Below, in pieces: positions 8,367 through 18,211 of a stretch of DNA of 64,000 bases. Position 1 is the first letter of the stretch; each line of letters begins with the position of its first letter. Location: positions 1 through 64,000 of the forward strand of contig NZ_JAUOQE010000002.1 in NCBI RefSeq assembly GCF_030547545.1, given 5' to 3'. The DNA is from Amphritea sp. 1_MG-2023 (lineage in GTDB: Bacteria; Pseudomonadota; Gammaproteobacteria; Pseudomonadales; Balneatricaceae). Position numbers and translations under genes: made by a program. The notes under the pieces are model-generated. The model was not told the origin of the DNA, searched no databases, and worked only from the letters and a program-made list of their open reading frames with translations.

Positions 8367-11300
8367 ATGCCTGATCGCTCATCTGATAAATCAGTGCTGC
8401 TTACGCCGCTGAATGACTTAATTATCGAAAAACTCCCAGCAGAGATGGCCAGTACAGCGGTCAATTTCGCTTATTACTACTACCAGACGTCGACCTATGA
8501 CGAGCTCAACGAACGCTCATTAGATAATCTCTATGGCTCAACCATGTCCTGTTGGCAGTTCCTGCAAAACTTTGCAGGCAGCGAGCCGAAAGTGCGGGTG
8601 TATAACCCTGATCTTGAGCAGTTTGGCTGGTGGTCACAACATACAGTGATCGAGATTGTGCAACGGGATATGCCATTTTTGGTTGATTCTGTCCGCATGG
8701 AGTTGAATCGTCGCGGGTTAGGCATTCACACCGTTCATAACGCGGTGCTTCACGTTGAGCGAGATGAGGGCAAATTGGTCAGCATTGTAGATGCTGATCA
8801 TGAAACGGCCCAGGCGGAATCGATTATTTATTTGGAAATTGACCGCACCAGCGATCCGGTTGAATTAAAAGCGATACTGACATCATTGCTGTTGGTGCTT
8901 GAAAATGTCCGTATTGCGGTTGCTGATTACGCTTTGATGCAGACACAGGCTCAGACTCTGCTTGATGAGCTATCCCAAGCATCGGCCCAGCCCGATGACC
9001 TAGAGGCACAGGCATTTTTAAGTTGGATGCTTGATAATCATTTTACCTTTCTCGGTTACGATGAGCTGAGTGTCGAAGGTGAACGTGTGCGTCGTTGCGA
9101 AGGCAGCGAGTTAGGCACCTTAAAATTACATAAACATGCCGGCCAGGGACATTCGAGCCTGCTAGAGGATTTACGTGATGATGAACGGGATTTTCTCTTA
9201 GAGCCTAGCCGGCTAATGTTCGCGAAAGATTATCATTATTCTCTCGTGCACCGACCGGCCTATATGGATCGAGTGGTCATTAAGCGTTTTGATGCGCAGG
9301 GGAATGTCATTGCTAAGTGCCGCTTCCATGGGTTGTATACCTCATCGGTGTATTCCGAACCGATGCTGATGATCCCGGTGATCCGCCGTAAAGCGGAAGC
9401 GGTGTTGAAACGTGCGGGTTTTGAGCGTCGTAGTCATAATGGCAAAGAGCTTCTGCAAATCATGAGTGATTTGCCCCGTGACGAGCTGTTTCTCTCCAGT
9501 GAGCAAGACTTGCTCGATACGGCGATGGGTATTTTCAGCTTACACGATCGCCGCAAAGTAAAACTGTTGGTGCGTAAAGACCGCTGTCATCAATTTATTA
9601 CTTTTCTCTACTATGTACCGCGAGATATTTTTTCCACGGCGTTGCGACGGCAGGTTCAGGATCTGTTAGTGAAGGCTTGTCATGCCGGTGAGGCTGAATT
9701 CACCACCACCTTTAGTGAGTCTATTTTGGCGCGGGTGCAATATGTCCTGCGTATCGATCCAGAGACGGCTGACGCCCTTGATCTGTCTCAGTTGGAAGCG
9801 GATGTGATTAATATTTCCCGTGACTGGCGGGATGAGCTGCATACCGCATTGACAGGGCTATGTGGCGAAGAGCAGGGTAATCGGCTGCATAACTATTATG
9901 GTCATGCTTTTACCAGTGCTTACCGAGAGCACTTTCCGGTTTTGAGTGCGGTATATGATATTCAACGTATCGAAGCCTTGAGCGATACTAATCCCGTGAC
10001 CATGAGTTTTTACCGGGTGTTGGAGCAGAGCCAAGACGTTTTGCGCTTTAAATTGTTTCACGCGAACGAGCCGTTGGTGCTGTCGGATGTGATCCCGGTG
10101 CTGGAAAACCTCGGTATGCGGGTGATCGGCGAGCATCCTTATGCGGTGAGCCGCAGTGATGGCAAGCAGTTCTGGATGCATGATTTCACCCTGATCAGTC
10201 AAGGGGCTGCACCGGTTGTGCTGGAAGAGGTGAAAGACTTTTTTCATGAGGCCTTTGCTAATATTTGGAGCGGTTGCGCCGAAAATGATGAGTTTAACCA
10301 TCTGATCATTGGCGCTAACCTGAGTTGGCGAGAGGTGGCGATGCTGCGAGCCTATGCTCGTTATAATAAACAGATTCGGTTCGGCTTCTCACAATCCTAT
10401 ATCGCCGGTACGCTGGCACGACATATTCATGTGACTAAGTTGCTGGTGACTCTGTTTCGGGCGCGTTTTGATCCGAGTCGCTGGGACAGTCCTAAAGCTG
10501 AGGCGCTGGTGGAGCGTATTAGCAATAGTGTTCTTGAAGCCCTAGAGAAGGTGGATAATCTCAATGAAGATCAGATCCTGCGGCGCTTTCTTGAGTTGAT
10601 CAAAGCCACCCTGCGTACGAGCTATTTTCAGCGTGATGTCGCCGGTGAGTTGAAGGACTATTTTGCCTTTAAACTCAATCCTCGGGCGATCGCGGGTATT
10701 CCTCAACCTCGACCCATGTTTGAAGTATTCGTCTATTCGGCGCGGGTTGAAGGGGTGCATTTACGTGGCGGCAAAGTTGCCCGTGGGGGGCTGCGTTGGT
10801 CAGATCGATTAGAAGATTATCGTACCGAGGTGCTGGGGCTGGTTAAAGCGCAGCAAGTGAAAAACTCGGTGATTGTGCCGGTCGGTGCGAAAGGCGGCTT
10901 TGTCGCGAAAAAGTTACCTACAACCGGTGGCCGTGAAGCCTTTCAGGCGGAAGGTATCGCCAGTTATCAGATCTTTATCTCGGCGTTGCTGGATATTACC
11001 GACAACTTGGTGGGTGGCGAAGTGGTTCCGCCCGTTGATGTCGTGCGACATGATGAAGATGATCCCTATTTTGTGGTGGCGGCCGATAAAGGCACCGCGA
11101 CTTTCTCTGATATTGCTAATGCTATCGCCGAAGAACGCGGCTTTTGGTTAGGCGATGCTTTTGCGTCCGGTGGCTCACAGGGCTATGACCATAAAGGTAT
11201 GGGCATCACGGCACGGGGCGCATGGGAGTCGGTTAAACTGCACTTCCGTGAACTCGGCAAAGATATTCAATCGGAAGACTTTACGGTGGTTGCGATTGGC

Positions 11301-13193
11301 GATATGGCCGGAGATGTCTTCGGTAATGGGATGCTGCTGTCCGAGCATATTCAGCTCTGTGCGGCCTTTAACCATTTGCATATTTTCATCGATCCGACCC
11401 CGGATGCCGCTAGCAGCTTTATTGAGCGTAAGCGTCTATTTGAGCTGCCACGTTCTAGCTGGGAAGACTATAACAAAGAGTTGATCTCCGCCGGCGGTGG
11501 AATCTTTTCCCGTGGGGCTAAGTGGTTGGATATCAGCCCGCAGATGCAAGCCCGTTTTGATATTCAGGAGAGCCGCTTATCACCTAATGACCTGCTTACC
11601 GCGCTGTTGAAAGCACCGGTTGATCTGATTTGGAATGGCGGGATTGGCACCTATGTGAAAGCCTCCCATGAGAGTCATGCCGAGGTGGGTGATAAGGCCA
11701 ATGATGGTTTGCGTATCAATGGCAATCAGCTGCGTTGTCGGGTGTTAGGGGAAGGCGGTAACCTTGGTTTTACTCAATTAGGTCGGATAGAGTTCTGTGC
11801 CCATGGCGGTAAATCCAATACTGACTTTATTGATAATGCCGGTGGTGTGGATTGTTCCGACCATGAGGTAAACATCAAGATACTGCTGAATGAGGTGGTT
11901 GCTAACGGTGATATGACCGTCAAGCAGCGTAACGCCTTGCTGCGTGAGATGACCGATGAAGTCGGTGATCTGGTGTTGCAGAATAATTATAAGCAGGCAC
12001 AGGCGATCAGTATCGGCCATAGCCATGCGCGTCGTTCGATGGATGAATACATTCGTTTGATTCATCGTCTTGAAGCCTCGGGTAAGCTGGATCGAGAACT
12101 GGAGTTCATGCCTTCCGATGAGCTGCTGCAGAACCGTAAACAAGCCCGAGAGGGATTAACCCGGCCAGAACTCTCGGTGTTGATCTCCTATGTGAAAGCG
12201 GAGTTGAAAGAGGCGCTGAGCGAGTCTTGGATTACCGAGGATAGCTATCTGAGTCGCGAGGTGGTCTCTGCTTTCCCGCAACGGCTGGTGAATGAGTTTG
12301 GCCTTGAGATCTCGCAGCACCGACTGCGTTCTGAAATTATCGCCACCCAAATCGCCAATGGCATGATCAATAGCATGGGGATCACCTTTGCGGATCGGCT
12401 CTGTCAAATTAGTGGTGCTGGTTTTGGTGATGTCGCGGCGTCCTTTGTGATCGCCCGAGATGTGTTTAATATCGATGCCCTGTGGCACCAGATTGAATCC
12501 TTGGATAACCAAGTGGATTCGGCGCTACAACAGCAGATGATGGCAGATGTTATTCGTTTAATACGCCGTGCCACCCAGTGGTTCCTGCGCTATCAACGGC
12601 CTTTGGATGTTACCGGTGCGGTGGATAAGTTTAGTGAGGGTGTCGCGACGCTGAGCGGCCAGCTATCGCAGTTGCTCAAAGGTGAGCCGCTTAATCTCTG
12701 GCAGCATAAGCATGATCAACTCACGGGTGCGGGTGTGCCTGGTGATCTGGCGGCGATTGTTGCCGGTGCCGACAGCCTCTACGCGTTACTCAGTGTTATT
12801 CGGTCAGCCGAACAGACGGGTAAATCACCACAGCAGGTTGCGCAGATTCACTTTGATTTGGGTGAGCGGCTGCAGTTGCAATGGTTTGATGAGCAAGTGA
12901 AAGAGCTCGCGGCGAGTAACCATTGGGAGTCGATGGCACGGGATGGCTTCCGTGAAGATCTGACCAGCCATCAACAAGCGATTACAGTCAGTGTGTTGAT
13001 GGCCGCCGATGGGACGGCATCCGACGCTGAACTAGATGGCGATGCGCTAGTTGAACGTTGGCTGAGCAGTCATGATCGTCTGTTAGATCGGTGGCAGTCG
13101 CTGCTGAACGAAGTGCGAGGCAGTGCACAGCAGGATTTCGCGATTATTACCGTGGCAATCCGTGAGTTGTTAGAGCTGGCTCAGGCGCAGTAA
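8367..13193 (+). CDS. gdhB: NAD-specific glutamate dehydrogenase, large (180-kDa) class
   Basis: A 1608-residue protein of the expected length for the large bacterial NAD-GDH family, which oxidatively deaminates glutamate to 2-oxoglutarate and ammonium in the cytoplasm. The N-terminal half (1-700) carries ACT-like regulatory segments. The catalytic core follows, with RGGLRWSDRLEDYRTEVLGL, the lysine-bearing PVGAKGGF (about 840), GDMAGDVFGNGMLLS (about 980) and DLIWNGGIGTY. A long helical C-terminal domain ends the protein. Start ATG preceded by AGAAGG. It stands alone, next to amino-acid and carboxylate transport genes, consistent with use of glutamate as a carbon source. Several long overlapping frames inside it are shadows. 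Confidence 0.96.
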   Translation: MPDRSSDKSVLLTPLNDLIIEKLPAEMASTAVNFAYYYYQTSTYDELNERSLDNLYGSTMSCWQFLQNFAGSEPKVRVYNPDLEQFGWWSQHTVIEIVQRDMPFLVDSVRMELNRRGLGIHTVHNAVLHVERDEGKLVSIVDADHETAQAESIIYLEIDRTSDPVELKAILTSLLLVLENVRIAVADYALMQTQAQTLLDELSQASAQPDDLEAQAFLSWMLDNHFTFLGYDELSVEGERVRRCEGSELGTLKLHKHAGQGHSSLLEDLRDDERDFLLEPSRLMFAKDYHYSLVHRPAYMDRVVIKRFDAQGNVIAKCRFHGLYTSSVYSEPMLMIPVIRRKAEAVLKRAGFERRSHNGKELLQIMSDLPRDELFLSSEQDLLDTAMGIFSLHDRRKVKLLVRKDRCHQFITFLYYVPRDIFSTALRRQVQDLLVKACHAGEAEFTTTFSESILARVQYVLRIDPETADALDLSQLEADVINISRDWRDELHTALTGLCGEEQGNRLHNYYGHAFTSAYREHFPVLSAVYDIQRIEALSDTNPVTMSFYRVLEQSQDVLRFKLFHANEPLVLSDVIPVLENLGMRVIGEHPYAVSRSDGKQFWMHDFTLISQGAAPVVLEEVKDFFHEAFANIWSGCAENDEFNHLIIGANLSWREVAMLRAYARYNKQIRFGFSQSYIAGTLARHIHVTKLLVTLFRARFDPSRWDSPKAEALVERISNSVLEALEKVDNLNEDQILRRFLELIKATLRTSYFQRDVAGELKDYFAFKLNPRAIAGIPQPRPMFEVFVYSARVEGVHLRGGKVARGGLRWSDRLEDYRTEVLGLVKAQQVKNSVIVPVGAKGGFVAKKLPTTGGREAFQAEGIASYQIFISALLDITDNLVGGEVVPPVDVVRHDEDDPYFVVAADKGTATFSDIANAIAEERGFWLGDAFASGGSQGYDHKGMGITARGAWESVKLHFRELGKDIQSEDFTVVAIGDMAGDVFGNGMLLSEHIQLCAAFNHLHIFIDPTPDAASSFIERKRLFELPRSSWEDYNKELISAGGGIFSRGAKWLDISPQMQARFDIQESRLSPNDLLTALLKAPVDLIWNGGIGTYVKASHESHAEVGDKANDGLRINGNQLRCRVLGEGGNLGFTQLGRIEFCAHGGKSNTDFIDNAGGVDCSDHEVNIKILLNEVVANGDMTVKQRNALLREMTDEVGDLVLQNNYKQAQAISIGHSHARRSMDEYIRLIHRLEASGKLDRELEFMPSDELLQNRKQAREGLTRPELSVLISYVKAELKEALSESWITEDSYLSREVVSAFPQRLVNEFGLEISQHRLRSEIIATQIANGMINSMGITFADRLCQISGAGFGDVAASFVIARDVFNIDALWHQIESLDNQVDSALQQQMMADVIRLIRRATQWFLRYQRPLDVTGAVDKFSEGVATLSGQLSQLLKGEPLNLWQHKHDQLTGAGVPGDLAAIVAGADSLYALLSVIRSAEQTGKSPQQVAQIHFDLGERLQLQWFDEQVKELAASNHWESMARDGFREDLTSHQQAITVSVLMAADGTASDAELDGDALVERWLSSHDRLLDRWQSLLNEVRGSAQQDFAIITVAIRELLELAQAQ

Positions 13194-13203
13194 TACTAAA
13201 TGG

Positions 13204-13229
13204 GCAGAGGGCTATTGTTAGTCCTCTGC
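13204..13229 (+). terminator. Weak hairpin after the glutamate dehydrogenase gene
   Basis: GCAGAGG (13204-13210) and CCTCTGC (13223-13229) form a 7-bp stem ten bases after the gdhB stop. The following bases (TACTATTC) are not a clear T-run, so termination would be inefficient or Rho-assisted. Confidence 0.4.
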
Positions 13230-13316
13230 TACTATTCAATATGAAATATGAGTAAACCAGCGTTAATACCCGCAGGCTTAGCAGCAAGTAAATAATATTA
13301 ATAATAAACGGGCAGA

Positions 13317-13547
13317 ATGCTGAAAAATGCTAACGCGCTTTTAGCGATAAACACGTTGCAATACGCGCTGAATATCAAGCAGATGGCCGCCGATAGTTGG
13401 TGGGTTTATCGGCATGAAATTAGTGGAAACGGCACACTCAAACCGATGTCACGGGTGGTCTTCTTTGGCCGCACCCAGGATGATGTTGAGCGCTGGGTCG
13501 ATACCCAACGACAAGAAGCAACAGTGTATATGTTGTCTGACAACTAG
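13317..13547 (+). CDS. Small hypothetical protein (76 residues)
   Basis: A short frame encoding a soluble 76-residue protein (LQYALNIKQMAADSWWVYRHEISGNG...RVVFFGRTQDDVERWVDTQ). The composition and the RTQDDVERW end look like a real small protein rather than a shadow, but I recognise no family and the ribosome site is weak (CGGGCAGA). A competing frame at 13414-13671 overlaps it. It lies between gdhB and a convergent response-regulator gene. The 195 bases that follow hold nothing I can assign. Confidence 0.4.
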   Translation: MLKNANALLAINTLQYALNIKQMAADSWWVYRHEISGNGTLKPMSRVVFFGRTQDDVERWVDTQRQEATVYMLSDN

Positions 13548-13742
13548 CCTGTCGTTGCCGATATTTTTACCGATCAACCTCGGTTGCCTGAGGGGCCATC
13601 GGTACAGGAGCACCAGGAGGGCGGGGTCTGTTTTAAGGCCCAGTCTTCCGCCATCTAAGGTCGGTCACTGAAGGCCGTCGGTTAGCGTTTGCTATGCGAT
13701 TGAGAATATCGTCTGACGCTTTTGGCGTACTTAATCTTCGGC

Positions 13743-14801
13743 CTACTCGATTTCAAGCAACGGTACTTGACAGTTAATGGTGCCGCGCTCATCAGGCTCG
13801 CTTAAGCGTCCTTGCAGTTGCTGACACAAGCGTTGCAGGTGGTTTTGCAAGCACTGTGCCCAGTGACTCGATGGAAACACTGGCTGGCCATCGTTTAAGC
13901 TCACGCTGATGAGTAGTTGCCCTTGCTGCGCGGCGGGTTGCAAACTGAGTTTCAGGTCGGCACCGTTGGCTTGAAGAATCGCCAGTTCAATAGCGCTAAT
14001 GAGTATCTGCCTTATAAGGGTGGGGTCGCAGTGAATCTCTGCGGCTAGCGCGGTGTCGAGTTTGTAATCTAAGAGCCAGCCATCGTGGCGACACTGGGGT
14101 AAGAAAGTATACAGTATCTCATCCATCAACGGTGCTAAGGCTACCCTGTCGGCCTGCGTGACGGGTGGGCAGGGATTCAGCATGGAGATGTTATTATCCA
14201 GCCGCTGATGATGAGCGTGTAGGCTAACGGCTAAATCATTCGCTACCGGGTTGAGATCCATCTGCTGTAAGCGTTGGCTTTGTTTGAGCAGTGGTCGAAC
14301 CTGTTGATTTAACTGTTGTGAAATTGTTGCAAGGCGTTGCTCATCGAGGGCGCTAGAAAGATTGTCTTGGCTGGCTTGAGTGCGGGCATTCTTGATATCA
14401 CGAAACGATCTCAGCGCCACAACCACTGAGGTCAACAGGCGGGAGGCCGACAGTTCTGCTTTGCTTAAATAATCGTTGATATCATAATTGACGATGACCT
14501 GTGATTCGGGAGCGTAACCGGGGTGTCCTGTACGCAGGATCACGCGGATATCCTGATTGTTGAGCTGGTTGCGAATATATTCGACTAACTGTAAGCCTTC
14601 ATCATCATTTTCCATCACAACATCGAGTAGCGCCAAGGCGATATCGGAGTGATCGGTGAGCTGTTGTCGGGCTTCACGACCACTTTTCGCATGGATCAGT
14701 TCGATCGGATGCTGCTCAAATTCATAGCCACGAAAAATCATTCGAGTAATCCCGTGAATACCTTCTTCGTCGTCAACGACCAATACTTTCCATGGAGTCA
14801 T
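13743..14801 (-). CDS. Response regulator with degenerate histidine-kinase-like ATPase domain
   Basis: A 352-residue cytoplasmic protein. Residues 1-130 are a receiver with acidic pair DD10-11, phospho-acceptor Asp60 (ALLDVVMENDDEGL) and the stretch YDINDYLSKAEL, which is typical of receivers that precede DUF3369-type domains. Residues about 140-220 are helical, and 225-352 resemble an HATPase domain (CDPTLIRQILISAIELAILQ). The N-box Asn is replaced (SAIELAI instead of NLxxNAI) and no G1 box (DxGxG) is visible, so kinase activity is unlikely. No DNA-binding domain is present, so output may be by protein contact. It is the last of three minus-strand signalling genes. Confidence 0.72.
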   Translation of the reverse strand: MTPWKVLVVDDEEGIHGITRMIFRGYEFEQHPIELIHAKSGREARQQLTDHSDIALALLDVVMENDDEGLQLVEYIRNQLNNQDIRVILRTGHPGYAPESQVIVNYDINDYLSKAELSASRLLTSVVVALRSFRDIKNARTQASQDNLSSALDEQRLATISQQLNQQVRPLLKQSQRLQQMDLNPVANDLAVSLHAHHQRLDNNISMLNPCPPVTQADRVALAPLMDEILYTFLPQCRHDGWLLDYKLDTALAAEIHCDPTLIRQILISAIELAILQANGADLKLSLQPAAQQGQLLISVSLNDGQPVFPSSHWAQCLQNHLQRLCQQLQGRLSEPDERGTINCQVPLLEIE

Positions 14802-14961
14802 AAATATCTACAATGCGTACTCTGCCTGAAAGCGTTATTTTGCCAGTAAAAGCTAGCGATGTACTACAAAAAGCCGACGAACTTAAGTAAACAACGGTTT
14901 TTGATGATCTGAGTAATACTGTTGATGCATGTTGAGCGTCTAGCGCTGTCGCGATGGTGTC

Positions 14962-17900
14962 TCAGCGTTTTAATTGATCTAACAGTGCTACTTTTGCGCT
15001 GGCTCCCCAGTGTGCATAAATATCTCGGCTTTTTTCGCGGCAGAACTGTGCCAGTCGATGTTGTTGCTGCGTCTGTAAAAACGCCCCGTAGCGTTCATAA
15101 CACAGCGCTGAATGATAATTCACGCCGTGCTGTTCTGCACAGCTAATCGCCCGTTCAAATAGAGGGTAGGGGTCTTGATTTAACAAACAGGCTTTTTCGG
15201 CTTGCAGTAATAAGCGCTGAGTCGCGAAATTTTCGGGACAGTGTGTGGCCCAGAGTTCAAAGCGAGATTCTATCTGCTCAACTTCAACCCGTCGGCGGGG
15301 CAGTAGAGCTTGTTGTTGCTGAGCCAATATGAGTCGCATCATGGCGGTGCAGAAGAGGGCTTCACTGACACAGAAATAACCCGGCAGATCATTTTCTAGG
15401 CGGGCTTCCCAGGCGTATAAATCAGGCCATAGATGCTGTTGGTTGAGCAAGAAGGCCGTCATAATTGAGCTGACGCCCTGCCACCCGTGTTGATAGTCGA
15501 GCTGTTGCGGCAGTGGTTTTTGACCACTGAGTTGCTCCATCAACAGCAATGATGATGTCTGTAAGCGGGTCGCTTGATGAGGCTGTTGCTGTGTCATCAT
15601 TTGTTGATAATGTTGACGACAGAGGGTTAGTTGCTCAGTCAAAGAGTGGCTGGTTAGCACCGCGAGCTGATGTTGTAGCAGACGAGATTCACTCTGCACC
15701 CACCAATGGCCGTGTTTTTCCGTTAATGAATCGATGTGCAGCAGTAGCTCCTTAGTATGACGAAGGGGGGTAAACCAGTGCTGTACTTGACTGGATTGTA
15801 TTAGGGCTGCATGAGTGGCGATATTGGTGTGGGGCTCGATGTTCGAGGGTAAGGGGATTGTGGTGGCGATCAAACCACCAAACTCATTAGCCAGTTGCAT
15901 TCCTTGTACCGAGAAAATCTGTGCCAGTCGAACATCAGCACAAAACCAACTGGCGACCCAAGCATAACTAACAAACGCGTAAGCTGTTAGCGAGCAGCGG
16001 CCCTGTTGTAAACTGATCATCGTCATCTGTCCGATGGCGCAGGCGGCTAGTAGGGGCTGACCTTGTTGACGCGCAATCACACTAATCTGTTCCAGTAGCT
16101 GTAATTGAAGTAGGCTTTTTTGTGCACGCAGTGGTGTCAATGGTGGTAGCCGTGAGGCGTCGATGAATGCGTTGATCTGAGAGTGTTGCGCTAACAGACG
16201 CATCAATTGATCGTTCTCGTTTTCGGGGAGTGCGTCATCGCTTATTAGGCGCAAACTGTCCTGGAGGTATAAACGTGCTCGTGGGTACTGATCTCGGTGT
16301 AGGCATATTTCGGTGTTGATGAGGGCCGCTTTAACCTGCTCGACGGGATTGTTATTGCTAGGTAGTTGTTGCATGCATTGATCCGCCAGCCGAACTTCAC
16401 CCGCCAGCAGGTGAAGTGTTGCGCGCTTTCTGAGTAGCTGATGTTTCTTTTTATATTGCTCGGTGCGTAGCAGACGATAAGCGTTGGAGAGATAACGGCT
16501 GGCGTCACTGAACTGTTGTGTCGCTTCGGCGAGTAATGCGGCTTTGATATTCAGTTGTCGTAGCTGGGTTTTCTGTTTTTGATCGGTCTGTTGATAGGCA
16601 CGATTGAGGTGTAGCAGTGCTGGCGTGATCTGCGCTAAGTTAAACGTCTGAGGTATTCGCGCGAGCATGATCATACCGCAGCGATGATGACGTTGACATT
16701 TTTCAGACTCACTGAGACGTTGATAGAGTGAGCGGCGAATCTCAGCATGACAAAAGCGACAGAGGGTTTGTTCATCGTTGCTGTTAAGCTCGTGGTTGAC
16801 GCTATCGGCTGTTGCGTTTACACCGATATCAATTAATCCCCGTTGTTCGGCAGGCCATAGGTGAATCGCTAAGCGGGCTACCTGATGCTGAGTGACCTGC
16901 TCTAGCTCCTGCAGCTTAAACGCTTCGCCCAATAATGCTGCCCACTCCAATAGCTCGAGAGTGAAGCGGCTCAGTTGTTGTATTCGCTGTTCAATGCGTT
17001 TATTCCGTTGACGATGATTAATCTCTTCAAGCCATGCGGTTTTATGCGGTTCGTCGGCTTGCAAGGCTGAGGTTTCAATCACGGTTAAGGGCTTAATCTG
17101 TTGCCGGTAATGACTAGGCGCGGTGCCCATCCAGCGTTTAAAGGCTTTTTGAAAAGCAGATTGATTGGAAAACCCCAATTGAAAGGCGATTTCACCAAAG
17201 CTCAGCTGTCCCTGTTGAATAAGCTGCAGGCAGACTTCACGCCGAGTTTGATCATAAATATCTTGAAAATTGGTCTCTTGTAATCCGAGTTTACGTTGCA
17301 GTGTTCGTAGGCTGAGCCCAAGGGCTTCGGCCACCTGTTCCCGTCTGATACAGCCTTGCCCTTCGGCTAACTGACGACGAATCAGGTTACGGGTTTGTGC
17401 CGTGAGCGCACTCTGCTGAGCAGACTTGCTAAGCAACGAGTCGGCAAACGCCCGATGCAATTGATGCATATCGGCATTGGCATCTAAGCAACTCAGCGAT
17501 AGGTAGTCGTTAGCGAATAAAACTTGATTGCGGGGCGCATCAAAACGCACCTCGGCGGCAAAAAACTGTTGATACGGTAGCGGATTTTCTGGCTCAGGGA
17601 AGCTCAATTGTACTAAGCGTACCGGCACCTGATGACCGGTTAAGCGGCGTGGCCAGTTGGTTATACAGGCGAGCAGATACTCGACGGGGTGCAGTTTAGG
17701 GTCGTTTAATTCTAGTGAAAGTACGGTACCGTCAACGGTTTGCTCCATCTGAATCAGCGCGCCCTCAAGCAGTATCGGCAGATAATCGCTTAACGCTTGA
17801 TAGGCTTTGCCTAGGGTTTCAGCGGAAGACATCAAAAAACCTATCGACCCCAGCATTCTCGGTTGAGTCGCCTCGCCTAAGTTAAGCGCGATACGAGGAT

Positions 17901-18090
17901 TGTTCGTGGCTTGCGTCAGGGTTTGTAGTATCTGCGCATAGGCAGCCGTTGGAAAGCGTGCATCGGGTTTCGTGAGTTCCTCTGCAGTGAGTGCCGCTAG
18001 ATCAAGAATTTGGGCTTGATCCAGTCTAAAGTGTTGCAGCAGTTGGAAGATGGGTTCTAGGAGCTTGGTAGAGGCGGTGGTTACGGGCAT
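14962..18090 (-). CDS. AraC-family regulator fused to a large WH/TPR-like extension
   Basis: A 1042-residue protein, three times the usual AraC size. Residues 1-225 match the arabinose-binding-type N-terminal domain of OruR/ArgR-like AraC regulators (ATQPRMLGSIGFLMSSAETLGKA), and 250-328 are a complete double helix-turn-helix (QVAEALGLSLRTLQRKLG; FGEIAFQLGFSNQSAFQKAFKRWMGTAPSHYR). Residues about 365-1042 resemble the winged-helix plus TPR part that follows the P-loop ATPase in large multi-domain kinases and STAND proteins (LELLEWAALLGEAFKLQELEQV; FCHAEIRRSLYQRLSESEKCQRHHRCG; EATQQFSDASRYLSNAYRLL). No Walker A motif is visible. The extension probably binds a protein or ligand. It sits between a binding-protein gene and a response regulator on the same strand. 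Confidence 0.75.
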   Translation of the reverse strand: MPVTTASTKLLEPIFQLLQHFRLDQAQILDLAALTAEELTKPDARFPTAAYAQILQTLTQATNNPRIALNLGEATQPRMLGSIGFLMSSAETLGKAYQALSDYLPILLEGALIQMEQTVDGTVLSLELNDPKLHPVEYLLACITNWPRRLTGHQVPVRLVQLSFPEPENPLPYQQFFAAEVRFDAPRNQVLFANDYLSLSCLDANADMHQLHRAFADSLLSKSAQQSALTAQTRNLIRRQLAEGQGCIRREQVAEALGLSLRTLQRKLGLQETNFQDIYDQTRREVCLQLIQQGQLSFGEIAFQLGFSNQSAFQKAFKRWMGTAPSHYRQQIKPLTVIETSALQADEPHKTAWLEEINHRQRNKRIEQRIQQLSRFTLELLEWAALLGEAFKLQELEQVTQHQVARLAIHLWPAEQRGLIDIGVNATADSVNHELNSNDEQTLCRFCHAEIRRSLYQRLSESEKCQRHHRCGMIMLARIPQTFNLAQITPALLHLNRAYQQTDQKQKTQLRQLNIKAALLAEATQQFSDASRYLSNAYRLLRTEQYKKKHQLLRKRATLHLLAGEVRLADQCMQQLPSNNNPVEQVKAALINTEICLHRDQYPRARLYLQDSLRLISDDALPENENDQLMRLLAQHSQINAFIDASRLPPLTPLRAQKSLLQLQLLEQISVIARQQGQPLLAACAIGQMTMISLQQGRCSLTAYAFVSYAWVASWFCADVRLAQIFSVQGMQLANEFGGLIATTIPLPSNIEPHTNIATHAALIQSSQVQHWFTPLRHTKELLLHIDSLTEKHGHWWVQSESRLLQHQLAVLTSHSLTEQLTLCRQHYQQMMTQQQPHQATRLQTSSLLLMEQLSGQKPLPQQLDYQHGWQGVSSIMTAFLLNQQHLWPDLYAWEARLENDLPGYFCVSEALFCTAMMRLILAQQQQALLPRRRVEVEQIESRFELWATHCPENFATQRLLLQAEKACLLNQDPYPLFERAISCAEQHGVNYHSALCYERYGAFLQTQQQHRLAQFCREKSRDIYAHWGASAKVALLDQLKR

Positions 18091-18211
18091 TGATGAAGCT
18101 CTGGTATTGATGGAGCGCTGGCATGGCTAGACGTCTATGGGCGCTACGGTAGAGAGATAAGATTATCATAGCCTAAGTTTAAAGTATGTCCTAGCGTGCC
18201 GCTTAGCCGTG

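Noticed and set aside
10873-11484. Two long frames (92 and 109 codons) inside the glutamate dehydrogenase gene
   Set aside because: They run in another frame through the conserved catalytic core of gdhB and encode arginine/serine-rich shadow protein.
13414-13671. 85-codon frame overlapping the small hypothetical gene
   Set aside because: Low-complexity composition and no ribosome site; the 13317 frame is the better candidate.
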